In this document: positions 25,501 to 34,777 of the stretch, piece after piece
Layout: every line of letters begins with the position of its first letter
Numbering within the stretch: position 1 is the first letter of the stretch
Position numbers and translations under genes: made by a program
Assembly (NCBI GenBank): GCA_032622095.1
Contig: CP136069.1
Location: forward strand, 85,582,958 to 85,646,957
DNA: 64,000 nt
DNA from: Siphonodentalium dalli
Lineage: Eukaryota; Mollusca; Scaphopoda; Gadilida; Siphonodentaliidae
Direction of reading: 5' to 3'
The notes under the pieces: generated by a model
Database searches by the model: none
Seen by the model: only the letters and a program-made list of their open reading frames with translations
Told to the model about the DNA's origin: nothing

Positions 25501-28500
25501 TAGGCCCCTCCCCCTCTAAATAAAGATTCCGAAGTGAGCCTGTTTCAGTTAGTATTATAGATAAAGTAAAATATTTTGATTGTTGCGTTCCATATGTGCA
25601 TGCATATACATGGGTCGGGGAGATGGGGGTGGGGGTAAAATACAGTTTTATTGAAATAAAGTGTTCATACAAACGGGCCACGCAGTGCAGGCGTGTGATC
25701 ATTAGGCGGCATGCTGGATACATGTTCCAAAGGGGGTCCGTTCGAAATGTGCAGCAAGCTCCCGAATGTAGGCTCCTGAATTGAGTATGTTTCAGTTGGT
25801 GCATAGTATTTAAATAATATACTGATTTTGTTTCGTTGCACATATGTGGACTGGGTGTGTAGAAATACAGTTTTAGTGAAATAAAGTGTTCCAACGCGCA
25901 TCCAGTAACAAAAAGGAGAAGCATGACCATTCCATGTGTCCATGAACGCGGACACTAGAAAATAACAAAGAAAATTTATATACCCGTCATTTTGTGACGG
26001 GCAACCCCCTAGTCATAATATAAACATTAACCCTTTACCCAACAGAAGGGCCCTGTGCCAATGCATTCTCTTATATATGCGAGTCGACCATAGGTCGCCT
26101 CGCATATATAAGAGAATGCATTGGCTTAACACATTAAAAATTATAAAATTGTTAAAGAATGTAAGAAAAAATGGTAAAAAGTGTTAAAAAAAGATTTTTT
26201 TAGGCCAATGCATTCTCTTATATATGCGAGGTGACCTATGGTCGACTCGCATATATAAGAGAATGCATTGGCACAGGGCATAACTGTAACTATAACAATG
26301 TGGTCAAGGAGCCGGTTCCAATGATATCCATATTTGTATGGTTCTATTGAGACAGACCGAAGATATTTTAGGCTGTTGAAGCTTTATTTGGCCGGTTTTA
26401 ACGTTTTGTTGGGTAAAGGGTTAACACTGGAAAAGAATATTATAATGACTAAGAGTAAGAGTTTTTTTTTTTATTCCTTTTTTTTATTTTTGCATCATGT
26501 GAAGAGGGACTTCTGTGATAGCCAGTTGACATTGTCCCCAGTTACCTGCGCAAATTTCATGCATAATTCTGTCATGAAAGAAATTCTAACCTGTTAAAGC
26601 TATGTTAACCTAATAAACCTACGTTGACATAATATAAAATAAATTAGGTAATCACTATCGCACATATCATTAATAACAGGTGGAACAAATATGTTTCCTT
26701 TGAGATTGGAGTTCTTAATGTGAAATAGACCAGTATAATTGTATATATTATAACACATCCAAAACTGAATGAATAGTGACTATAAATTTTATAAGACTAT
26801 TTTGCTATATTTCACCAGATGTTTTGAGAGAAAGCTTTGCAGAGAATGGTATACATCCAACAGACAGGAGACCACTCAACCCACATATAACAGTGATGAA
26901 ATCACTACAATCAAGTGAGTAAGAGAATAAATGAATCTGCATTATATTCAAGACTTCAAGAACCATCATATTTAAAAGCGTGACCAATTCAGCTGACACA
27001 TATTACATGAAGGTCAACATTCTCTTGGTTATCATGACAACATATTTTGTTTATCATCAGTGTCAGCATTGAATGTTTACCTGTTCCCATTTTTATACAA
27101 TTGTTTAAAAAAAAAGGTTGTATTATGTAATCAGTCAGTCCTTCGGTGTGTAACATTTTTGGTTGCGACAAATAACTCCAGGTAAACTCCAGGTAAATTT
27201 CCCAGCCAAAAATACAGACCAAATTCGAATACGGGTTCTGTCCTATTATTTTCACATGAGTTATGGTCCTTTTACAACTTAGAATTTACCCAATTTCATA
27301 ACATTTTAGTTTCCGATTGATAACTCTAATTTGGATTACTTGATCAGAACCAAAGTTGGTATGTGTCTTTCTCAGACAAAAATACAGGCCAAGTTTGAAT
27401 AAGAGTTACAACCCATTTTCAACTCATGCTCCTATTTTATATAAATCAAACTGATATAATGCAACACTTTCAACTCTGATAATTCCTGATAGTATAGTCA
27501 TCTATACTTAGAATATTGAAAGATATATATTTCATTCAAACAAAAATATATATATTTAGGAAATATCACTTGTTTCCTTTATGTTCATACATTTATAAAT
27601 TAAAAGCGAAAAAAAATCTGAAGACAAAGTCTGTGATGACACACATACATTAGTCTCCAACCATTTCGGTTATAACTCATATTCTAAAAAATAAGTTATT
27701 TCTCATAACTGATCCTAATTTTTGTTTCAAATGTTTAGCTTTCGGAAATATTTCCATAAAATTAGATATGTTTTTTGCAAGCAACTACAGTAATGCCCTA
27801 AGTAATCGACTCCTTAAACACAGCAGAATTATGGGTAACTTTTCAGGATTTAGTCGGAAATATGGCTTGTTGCCATTCATTGGAAAGCTCTCCCCGAGAC
27901 TAAATCCTGAAAAGTTACCCATAATTCTGCTGTGTTTAAGGAGTCGATTACTTAGGGCATTACTGTATGAGGTACTGAGAACACCGCGTCAATCATGCTC
28001 CAGTTGCAGAGAAACTTCATTTTCATTCGTTAGTCAATTGAAAGCAACATGGATAAAATTTTCCAAACACATTTCTGGAAGAGTGACCGACACAATCAAT
28101 TGATCTTGATTATGTTATCGGCTTGTAACCTTAACTATTTCGTGACGGGAACTGCGATGGTGCAGCATTAAAGATCCTGTGCCAGTGCATTCTCTTATAT
28201 ATGTGAGTTTCCCATAGGGAGCCTCGCATATATAAGAGAATGCACTGTCTTACATGATCAAGGTAAATATTGGTAGGCCAATGCATTCTCTTATATATGT
28301 GAGGCTCCCTATGGGAGACTCGCATGTATAAGAGAATGCATTGGCACAGGGCTTTTGCAAAATTTCAGGAAGCTCCAGGCATGAAAGGGTTATATAGGGT
28401 GAATGTCCTGAACATCCCAACGATCAACATGATCATTGGATTAAATACCACATATGAAAGCACAGATTAGAACAATGGTAGCTGCAATGAACATCGGGTA

Positions 28501-29224
28501 TCATGTAATTAAACAAAATAAATTACTGCTTCCTTGCGAAATAAGAATAATTTATTTTAACTCGTCATGATTTACCATATACATTATATTGGGGACATTT
28601 CAACTGTGCAGGAGTTGTGTATGCCATCACATGCAGGGAATGCCGGGAAAGATATATGTGTGTGAAACCAGGCAAACTCTTCGGGTACGGATGAACGGAC
28701 ACCGATTTTCAATTACATCTGGTAATACTGATGTACCGGTAGGGAGCCATTTAAATTTTTCGGAACATGACATGGACAATTTCAAAGTTACAGTGTTAGA
28801 CGGGAATCTTAATGCGTCAAAAAAAGAAAAACTGTCGAACTGAAAGTCATTAATCAATTAAACGCAACTAAGACCAGCCTGAACAGAGATCTGGGATTAT
28901 TGGCCCACTATCCGACCAATCTGACTGGTTTCTGAGACTGACGAAAAAACGTGTTTCAACCATTGTCATTTCACTTGATAAAGGCTGAAAGCTTGTGTGC
29001 ATTATACACTAATTAGTCTATAAAGATCTTATCATTAAATTTCTGTCATCTTACATGTATAAATGGATTTGTTTGCTATCCTTACAGAAATAGATCCCCA
29101 GTTGTATGCTGACTATAAGGAAGCTTTGTTTGGAAGTCAGAAACTGTCCTGCTTACAGATCTGTCAAATGCATTTATCGTCAACAGGATATTATCCAATA
29201 GTTCATCAAGTGGAGTTAACATAG
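19302..29224 (+). CDS. AKAP7-like: AKAP7-like 2H phosphoesterase, paralogue 1 (five coding exons)
   Basis: Exons: 19302-19547, 21912-22051, 24129-24277, 26819-26914, 29088-29224. All junctions are GT-AG, the phases agree (0, 2, 1, 1), and the spliced length is 768 bases: 255 residues plus TAG. The start has a good context (GAGATGG). Residues 1-67 are polar and charged. The 2H domain starts at PNYFIAIPIT (about 70) and carries both catalytic motifs, HLT at 114-116 and HIT at 201-203, 87 residues apart. The last exon has the family's IDPQLYADYKEALFG and GYYPIVHQV segments. 2H enzymes cleave 2',5' or cyclic phosphodiester bonds; mammalian AKAP7 has 2',5'-phosphodiesterase activity. No PKA-binding helix or lipidation signal is seen. 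It stops exactly where paralogue 2 continues into a tail exon. Substrate is inference. Confidence 0.9.
19809..19826. repeat. Poly-C run of 18 (intron 1 of paralogue 1)
   Basis: C homopolymer; a second C run of about 12 lies at 19616-19627. Both are in the first intron. Confidence 0.85.
19924..20154 (+). mobile_element. TTAA-flanked MITE, family D, copy 1
   Basis: Ends are TTAACCCGTTCTATACTAAA and TTTGGTATAGAAAGTGTTAA, inverted, with TTAA at both sides. The interior holds a short hairpin around AGATAATAAGCTTATTATCT. It lies in intron 1 of paralogue 1. This is the intact reference for the interrupted copy at 30081-31959. Confidence 0.8.
20885..20995. repeat. 111-bp palindrome
   Basis: TTGGGATATAAGATTTTATG at the left and its complement at the right close a hairpin with CAACTCGTCTACAACTCGTTG at the loop. 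There is no other copy in the window. It lies in intron 1 of paralogue 1. Confidence 0.85.
21277..21747. mobile_element. Composite hairpin MITE, family B, copy 1 (long form)
   Basis: Outer ends TTTAGTGTGTCTG and CAGACACACTAAA enclose two ~95-135-bp hairpins, each beginning AGAATRAGGTYCCCAGAGG and ending in the complement, with a 205-bp spacer. The second hairpin's loop contains two TAGGATATATATATATAGCA units. It ends about 165 bp before exon 2 of paralogue 1. Confidence 0.8.
21912..22051 (+). CDS. AKAP7-like: Paralogue 1 exon 2
   Basis: Acceptor TTTGCCTAG, donor AA/GTAAGC (phase 2). It encodes IQENISRVQKHMIATDGNLA and then the first catalytic motif in SLHLTMMVINM. Its paralogue 2 counterpart is 57244-57380. 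Confidence 0.92.
22412..22835 (+). mobile_element. Family E MITE, copy 5 (diverged left end)
   Basis: GGCTTCGGGGGTCAAAAATA and TTTGATTTGAGTCGAGGAAC match the family; the right end is GGATTGAGTACCTTTAA. The left terminus is eroded. It lies in intron 2 of paralogue 1. Confidence 0.7.
23296..23508. mobile_element. Palindromic TA MITE, family A, copy 3
   Basis: Complete 213-bp palindrome flanked by TA, in intron 2 of paralogue 1. Confidence 0.9.
23650..24115 (+). mobile_element. TTAA-flanked MITE, family E, copy 6
   Basis: TTAAAGGTAGTCAATC at the left, GATTGAGTACCTTTAA at the right. It ends 13 bp before exon 3 of paralogue 1, so the branch point of that intron must lie inside or at the edge of the element. 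Confidence 0.85.
24129..24277 (+). CDS. AKAP7-like: Paralogue 1 exon 3
   Basis: Acceptor TTATTTCAG, donor GGAG/GTATGA (phase 1, as in paralogue 2 exon 54754-54914). It encodes AIESLEKTVSKLISESKNNV and then FSGMGDFSQYIVWAGP, the family's GxGxFxxxVxxA strand. Mobile elements end 13 bp before it and begin 11 bp after it. Confidence 0.9.
24289..26012 (+). mobile_element. Non-autonomous Helitron
   Basis: The 5' end is TCTATATATATAAAACCCGT, preceded by A. The 3' end is a hairpin CCCGTCA-TTTTG-TGACGGG followed by CAACCCCCTAG and then T: the classical Helitron structure (TC..CTAG, inserted between A and T, no target duplication). It has no Rep/helicase frame. Inside are about 2.5 tandem units of ~313 bp beginning TGTGCGCGAAGC..CAC near 25125 and 25438, plus a (GT)n stretch near the 5' end. 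It begins 11 bp into intron 3 of paralogue 1. Confidence 0.9.
26027..26424 (-). mobile_element. Double-hairpin TTAA MITE, family C, copy 2
   Basis: Complete, in reverse orientation: TTAACCCTTTACCCAACAGA at the left and TTGGGTAAAGGGTTAA at the right. It lies 14 bp after the Helitron, in intron 3 of paralogue 1. Confidence 0.88.
26819..26914 (+). CDS. AKAP7-like: Paralogue 1 exon 4
   Basis: Acceptor TTTCACCAG, donor TCAA/GTGAGT (phase 1). It encodes DVLRESFAENGIHPTDRRPL and NPHITVMKSLQS with the second HxT motif. It is 27 bases shorter than the paralogue 2 exon, lacking the AGRHDKKGKK insert. Confidence 0.92.
27150..27445 (-). repeat. Dispersed ~180-bp tandem-type repeat, reverse copy
   Basis: Words such as GATCAGAACCAAAGTTGGTA, AAATACAGGCCAAGTTTGAA and CATGAGTTATGG are the reverse of the units at 41098-41520. 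Intron 4 of paralogue 1. Confidence 0.65.
27788..27965. mobile_element. Palindromic TA MITE, family A, copy 4 (internal deletion)
   Basis: Both CAGTAATGC ends are present with flanking TA, but the central hairpin has lost about 35 bp on the right side after CTCTCCCCGAG. Confidence 0.85.
28165..28395. mobile_element. Double-hairpin element related to family C
   Basis: Two hairpins with the family core (CATTCTCTTATATATGTGAG and complement), but the loop words are TTTCCCATAGGGAG / GCTCCCTATGGGAG. The outer arms lack the TTAACCCTTTACCC ends; GAAAGGGTTA lies just outside on the right. A subfamily shared with 61335-61560. Confidence 0.7.
28580..29000 (+). pseudogene. Penelope-like element fragment: GIY-YIG endonuclease end
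   Basis: After a frame change near 28650 the translation gives GVVYAITCRECRE, then IYVCETRQTLRVRMNGHR, then PVGSHLNFSEHD: the zinc-ribbon-like and GIY-YIG arrangement at the C-terminus of Penelope-like elements. The trailing INQLNATKTSLNRDLGLLAH is typical of the end of the open frame. The reverse transcriptase part is missing. It ends about 90 bp before exon 5 of paralogue 1. Confidence 0.75.
29088..29224 (+). CDS. AKAP7-like: Paralogue 1 exon 5 (terminal)
   Basis: Acceptor CCTTACAG. It encodes KIDPQLYADYKEALFGSQKL and CQMHLSSTGYYPIVHQVELT, then TAG. A donor-like AAG/GTGAAT follows directly after the stop, at the position where paralogue 2 splices into its tail exon. Confidence 0.9.
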
Positions 29225-29246
29225 AAGGTGAATGATTAAAAATAGA

Positions 29247-29385
29247 GGATCTCACATGAGTTTCTATTTTATACGGAATTTATCACAAAATTCGATTTGA
29301 GCTGAGGTTTACCGAGGCTCAAATAGAATTTAGTGGACGAGGTTGATAAATTACGTATAAAATAGAACGAGTTTGAGATACCTTT
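29247..29385. repeat. ~140-bp palindromic element behind paralogue 1
   Basis: GAGTTTCTATTTTATACGGA at the left pairs with the right side (ACGTATAAAATAGAACGAG). The loop is near GAGGTTTACCGAGGCTC. It lies in the likely 3' untranslated region. Confidence 0.75.
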
Positions 29386-29397
29386 TATCACATGTTC

Positions 29398-29403
29398 AAT
29401 AAA
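29398..29403 (+). promoter_or_regulatory. Candidate polyadenylation signal of paralogue 1
   Basis: AATAAA 174 bp after the stop codon. It is the first good hexamer on this strand behind the gene; use is inferred from position only. Confidence 0.4.
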
Positions 29404-29810
29404 ACGCGAAGTATTCATCGAAAACAACAATCATAAACTTCAGCAATCGCAAGTCATTTGATAACGGCATGTCATCGCACACGCTAATATTACACGTGTG
29501 TCTTACCAATAATTATGAAGCTGGTTTTGTGGGTTAATTATGTGATAAAATATTATATATCAGCAGATATGAGTAAAAGTATGTCCTATATTCATAAGCT
29601 GCCAAAGATTGCCAGAAATCAGCAATATGGCTTCACGATACATGTTGACTGATAGCATTGTCATCTCAAATTAACGTGCTAACAGATGCCAATATAAGTT
29701 TCCTTGTTGTATTGACAAGTTTTGTATAGAATATTCACTTGCAAATGACAAAGTTATGTGTATTTAATCAATAGAGTATTTTTCATAATAATTTTCCTAT
29801 TATGCTTAAT
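29404..29810. other. Intergenic sequence, nothing recognised
   Basis: AT-rich sequence between paralogue 1 and the nested element cluster. No gene or repeat is identified. Confidence 0.4.
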
Positions 29811-30079
29811 GGGGTACCGTACACTAAATCCGACCGTAAATGGGACTATCTCCTTTTATACTCAATAGAATATATACAACAAATGAATGAATTTGAGCCA
29901 AGGATTAGTGTAAAATACACTCATTTGCCGTATGAACGAAACAAAGAACATGATAATTATATTGAAAATGAATTTATGACTCCAATCCATGGCTCAAATT
30001 CATTCATTTGTTGCATATATTCTGTTGAGTATAAAAGGTTATGGTCCCATAAATGGCTGGATTTAGTGTATGGTGCCCC
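29811..30079. mobile_element. MITE with ~90-bp terminal inverted repeats
   Basis: GGGGTACCGTACACTAAATC at the left and its diverged complement ending GGTGCCCC at the right; the inner pair AACAAATGAATGAATTTGAG also mirrors. A 167-codon open frame across it is a by-product of the palindrome. Confidence 0.8.
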
Positions 30080-30080
30080 T

Positions 30081-31959
30081 TTAACCCTTTCTATTCTAAA
30101 TGGATTCTCCCAGTCAGTTAAAAAGTGTACATCGGAATGGTCTGTTATTGATTTGCAAGGGTGTACAGGTATAATAAATGTGAATACGAGCTACGGACCT
30201 GATGGAATTCATAACCAGATTGCTTCTGTGGAAATTAAGTTAAATAATCTAAATGTGAATAAGAGCTATGGACCTGATGGAATTCATAACCGGATACTAA
30301 AATAATATTCATATGGAGCTTGCTATCCCATTGTGTTATTTATTCAACAGAACTCGCGAGAAAGAAAAAACACCAGATCTCTGGAAATTAGCCAATATCG
30401 CCCCTATAGTAGGCCTATACACAAGAAAGGCTTGGACACAGACCAAGGGGACTATAGACCGATCAGCTTAACGGGTGTTCTCTATAAGGTCTTAGAATCT
30501 TTTATGAGAGATGCCATAGTGAAATTTATGGAGGATTACAATCTATTCAGCCAGCGTCAGCACGATTTTAGATCAAATCGTAACTATTATACACAACTTT
30601 TGGAATACCTTGAACATATAACCAAGCAATTAGAAGCCAATAACCGCATTGATTCCATTTATCTAGATTTCCGCAAGGCCTTCGATTCAGTCCCTCACAT
30701 ATCGTCTGGAATGCAAACTCCAAGCATATGGTATATCAAATGGAATATTTGATTGGATTCGTGTCTTTTTAGATGGCAGAAAGCAACTCGTTGTTGCACA
30801 GGATGCTTGTTCCACGTATGTACCCTTTCATGTGTAAAAAGTAGAGTTTCACAGGGATGTGTATTGGGACCCATGTTATTTCTTCTATACATAAACGATA
30901 TACCAGACGACCTTGCGTGCTCTTGCAAATTTCGTTGATGATGGTTCACTAAAATAGCATAAACCTCCAAGAGTCTGTAGATATCGAATGCAAATGGTCT
31001 AATGATGGCAGCTAAAGTTTAATTCTGAAAAAATCCACATAATCTATTTTGGACACAACAACCCAATAAATCCGTATTACATCACAGACACTGGGATCAG
31101 ACCGCTGATTCTGCAATCTGTATTCGAAAAGGATCTAGGTGTATATATAGATGAACACCTGAAATTTGACCAACAGATAAACGAGGCCATCAAGAAATCT
31201 AACCTAATGGACATAATGGTGACACTGATACAGCCGATTCTTGAGTATGGGAACACCATGAGCAATATCTACCTGCTTAAACACTCAAGAGCCATAGTGA
31301 CAGTCCAGAGACATGCCACCAAAATGATAGCGACTTTCTGGAACATGACTCAATGAGACCACTTTGTTAAAACAGGTCTCATGTCCCTTAAACACAAGCG
31401 AACTCGAGGTATACAAGATCACACACGACCTCTATAACATAAACAGACATGTCTTCTTTGAGGATGCATTGTACAAAGGAGCTCACGGGCACAGTTACAA
31501 ATTGCAAAAGCACCAATCATCTAAAGGTGTACGTGAACACTTCTTCAGCCAAAGAGTTATTACCAAATGGAACGCTTTACCTGAATATGTTGTAGTGGCA
31601 GATTCTGTGAAAGACGTTCAAAGAATAATTTGACATCATGTTCTGGGACTAGAAATACAATTACGACTAATAACTCAAATCATGCTCAGGTTACAAATGC
31701 TACAACTCTAATTACTATACCATAACTGTATATATTAATGGGGTAGAAGTCATGGCGACTTAATCCCCTTATTCGATGATGATGATGATGATGATGAATA
31801 TATAAGCAGACAACAGATAAATAAAAGTACAGAAGGAGTCATATATATTGACGTAAATGTTTAGATAATAAGTTCAACACATTGAACTTTTTCTTATTAT
31901 CTGAACATTTCATATGGGATAGCTACTCGTCAATCATGCTTTAGTATAGAAAGGGTTAA
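30081..31959 (+). mobile_element. Family D TTAA MITE split by a LINE
   Basis: The left part (30081-~30168) matches the left of the intact copy at 19924 (TTAACCCTTTCTATTCTAAA, ATGGATTCTCCCA). The right part (~31797-31959) matches its right (TTATTATCTGAACATTTC, TACTCGTCAAT, TTTAGTATAGAAAGGGTTAA). The break falls at the matching position of the intact copy, and the LINE fragment fills the gap. Confidence 0.75.
30170..31800 (+). pseudogene. L2/CR1-like LINE, 5'-truncated and broken
   Basis: Reverse transcriptase pieces in shifting frames: NVNKSYGPDGIHNRILK, GDYRPISLTGVLYKVLESFM, YLDFRKAFDSVPH, then FVDD in place of the usual F/Y-x-D-D box, then ILEYGNTMSNIYLLKHSRAI, then VREHFFSQRVITKWNALPEY. 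A 75-bp tandem duplication at 30177-30300 repeats the GPDGIHN motif. The 3' end is GGGGTAGAAGTCATGGCGAC followed by a (GAT)n tail, typical of this group. Several stops show it is dead. Confidence 0.85.
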
Positions 31960-32355
31960 CCCTTTACCCAACAAACCGGCCAAAACCGGCCAAATAAAGC
32001 TTCAACAGCCTAAAATATCTTCGGTCTGTCTCAATAGAACCATACAAATATGGATATCATTGGAACCGGCTCCTTGACCACATTGTGATAGTTACAGTTA
32101 TGCCCTGTGCCAATGCATTCTCTTATATATGCGAGTCGACCATAGGTCGCCTCGCATATATAAGAGAATGCATTGGCCTAAAAAATATCTTTTTTTAACA
32201 CTTTTTACCATTTTTTCTTTCATTCTTTAACAATTTTATAATTTTTAATGTGTTAAGCCAATGTATTCTCTTATATATGCGAGGCGACCTATGGTCGACT
32301 CGCATATATAAGAGAATGCATTGGCACAGGGCCCTTCTGTTGGGTAAAGGGTTAA
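31956..32355 (+). mobile_element. Double-hairpin TTAA MITE, family C, copy 3
   Basis: Complete copy. Its left TTAA (31956-31959) is also the right TTAA of the family D element, so the two MITEs sit back to back on one target site. Confidence 0.88.
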
Positions 32356-33197
32356 ACCAGTTCTCCTGTCAGTCACGTTGAGTTTTCAGTGCTGTACCCT
32401 GATCGAGAAATGAAATTTTTTCCAGATAAGTTGCTTGAGCAGCAGAGAATAGTTTCAAAAGCATTTGGCTCTCATTATATATATATATTCTCATATGAAA
32501 AAAATAGAGAATAACAAAATACTTTTTGAGACTTTTGTGCGACAATACCGGTCATACTTTGTTGGGGTCAGAATAATATTATGTTGATATGATTGCGGGT
32601 TATTTATCTTAACAATTTTGTTGATGACTAAAAACTTGTTAATGGGTAAATGATGAATGACAATAAGTGAATAAAAATATTAGTAATATAAATTTGTTTT
32701 ATATAGCACAATTCCTTGTACATGTTTTAAATTGCTAGCATATATAATACAACATTAGTCATACAAAATTCCAATTCAAATGACTGCGATCATGTTGATG
32801 AAACACTGCCATGTACATGATTACAGTAAGAAAAAATAATATTGATTCCCATTCATTCATTGTAGGGTTTTTGGGCAAATCAGTTTAGCAAGCAGCCTAT
32901 TACAGTCAAACAGCAGCTCAGCAACAACCACAGAATAATCAAATACTAATATGAAGACAGAGAATATAGAAAATTATTATGAAGATCTCTAGTTCAAATC
33001 CTCTGCCAACATAGTTTTATCAACATAATGAGTTTATGATGATTATTAGCCTTTTATTAACAAGATTCAGATGAAACTCCCCGATTATAAGGTTTATACT
33101 AGTATATATGTTTTTAATTTAAACAATGGACAGAACCCATATTTGAACTTGGCCTGTGGTTTTAGATGGGAAACACACATACCAGCTGTGGTTCAAA
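32356..33197. other. Intergenic, no gene recognised
   Basis: AT-rich. Near 33120-33190 a piece (GAACCCATATTTGAACTTGG, GGGAAACACACATACCA) matches the dispersed repeat of 41098-41520. Confidence 0.45.
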
Positions 33198-34077
33198 CAG
33201 TGTTCGCGCTGTCGGTAGCCAAATTAGCCAATGGCTAATCTTTTTCGAATTTGGCTAATAAAAATTTCATTTGGCTAAATTTTTTACCCCAAATGGAGAC
33301 GGAAAGCATAGAGTCGTAAAGCTAATTAATAAAAACGCTGAATAGATCGAAGTTAGGTGACGAAAGTATTTCGTACTTATGTTTATATGCCGTCGAACAC
33401 ACCGACTATGTAAACAATACTAAAAATGTATCTAGTCACAAAACATCATCGAACGTGGGTTATTTGTTACGTATGCCGAATTACAGACAATACATATTTC
33501 TGTCATAATCAAACCTTCATCAAATATCTAATCGATGGTTAAAATGTGAGTCAGAAAAAGTGATGTTCTGTAAATGTTCCATTGAGTCAGTTGTAAGTAA
33601 TTAGTAACATGATCTCAATGTGGATACCACAAAACATAATTATTAATTTGTTGTTACAGTTAATCCTCCCTTTGTCGTTTGGATTATGGACGCATCCAGT
33701 CATTGTACCAATTCGTATTAATGGCGACACTAAATAGCACGTATTTATGTCAGCGCTATGTTACCAGCGAGTATAAGACAATAGGTTAATCCGCCGAATG
33801 TGAATGGCGACGGATTAATTTATGGCTTGTTGATTTCAGAAATTATACAAGGCAAAATAATAGTATGTAATTTTTTTAGTTGTTTTAATTATGTTTTTAT
33901 ACTGAGTAACAAATAAAGTTTAAAGCAAATATTTTAGTCATTATTGTGAACCGCCCAGAAAATGAGGATTTAATTTGGCCAAAAAACATTTGGCTAAAGT
34001 TTTTTTCATTTGGCTAATAAAATGTTCATTTGGCTAAACTTTTGGCTAAAATATTTTTTGGTCCAGCACGAACACTG
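33198..34077. mobile_element. Non-autonomous hAT-like element
   Basis: Ends CAGTGTTCGCGCTG and CAGCACGAACACTG are inverted, as in hAT elements (CAG..CTG). Both subterminal regions carry many TTTGGCTAA words in the same orientation (about five at the left, six at the right). No 8-bp target duplication is evident and there is no transposase. Confidence 0.6.
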
Positions 34078-34777
34078 GTAGTACGTACAGAGGCCAGGCA
34101 AGAAAAAAATAATTTCGTCGACATCGGAATGTATATAACTGAAACCATTTTTTTCGCCATTTGACGTCCAAAAAACACTATTTTTAATAAAAAGTTATTT
34201 ATCCAAATTTTTGAATACTTAGAACATCCAAATTGTTTTCATGTGTAATACTATGGATATTCTACCTGAAAATGCATCCAAATAATTTTATAATTTAGTA
34301 GAAATTTTATTTTACTAAAAAAGTTCAATTATTTGGGGAAAAAATCAGAAATTTTGATATTTTTCAAACTTAAAATTATTTTTTCCCCCAAGAATCTTTT
34401 ATCCTTACATGGAGTTTATGGTCTCAAAATTTGCCTTGATTTATTCCCTTAGTAATAGGATAGAATATAATGTCATACATACAATAGTTTGAACATTATT
34501 AGAAATATACTACCCCTCCCCCTAAAAAAAATAAAAATCCCGAAATTTTGGTATAATCCGATAAAACATAAAAATATGTATAATAGGTCATTCCTGGATG
34601 TCTGCTTATATTTATATCAGATTGTGGTGGGTTTATTGAATAACAACATCACTTCAAACAATGTGACTATTCACTAAAATATGCAAACTTGATACAAAAT
34701 TGTTTGAATTTGAGATTCATAATTTATATTTTCATTTTAAAATTTGAATACCAGAATCTCACATTGTTTTAAACAGT
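34078..34777. other. Very AT-rich intergenic sequence
   Basis: Long A/T runs and no recognised feature. Short open frames are chance. Confidence 0.4.

Noticed and set aside
25125-25920. Open frames up to 155 codons inside the Helitron
   Set aside because: They lie in the internal tandem units and show no Rep, helicase or other domain.
29802-30305. 167-codon open frame
   Set aside because: It spans a palindromic MITE and the start of two other elements. Only its last part overlaps a LINE reverse transcriptase piece.
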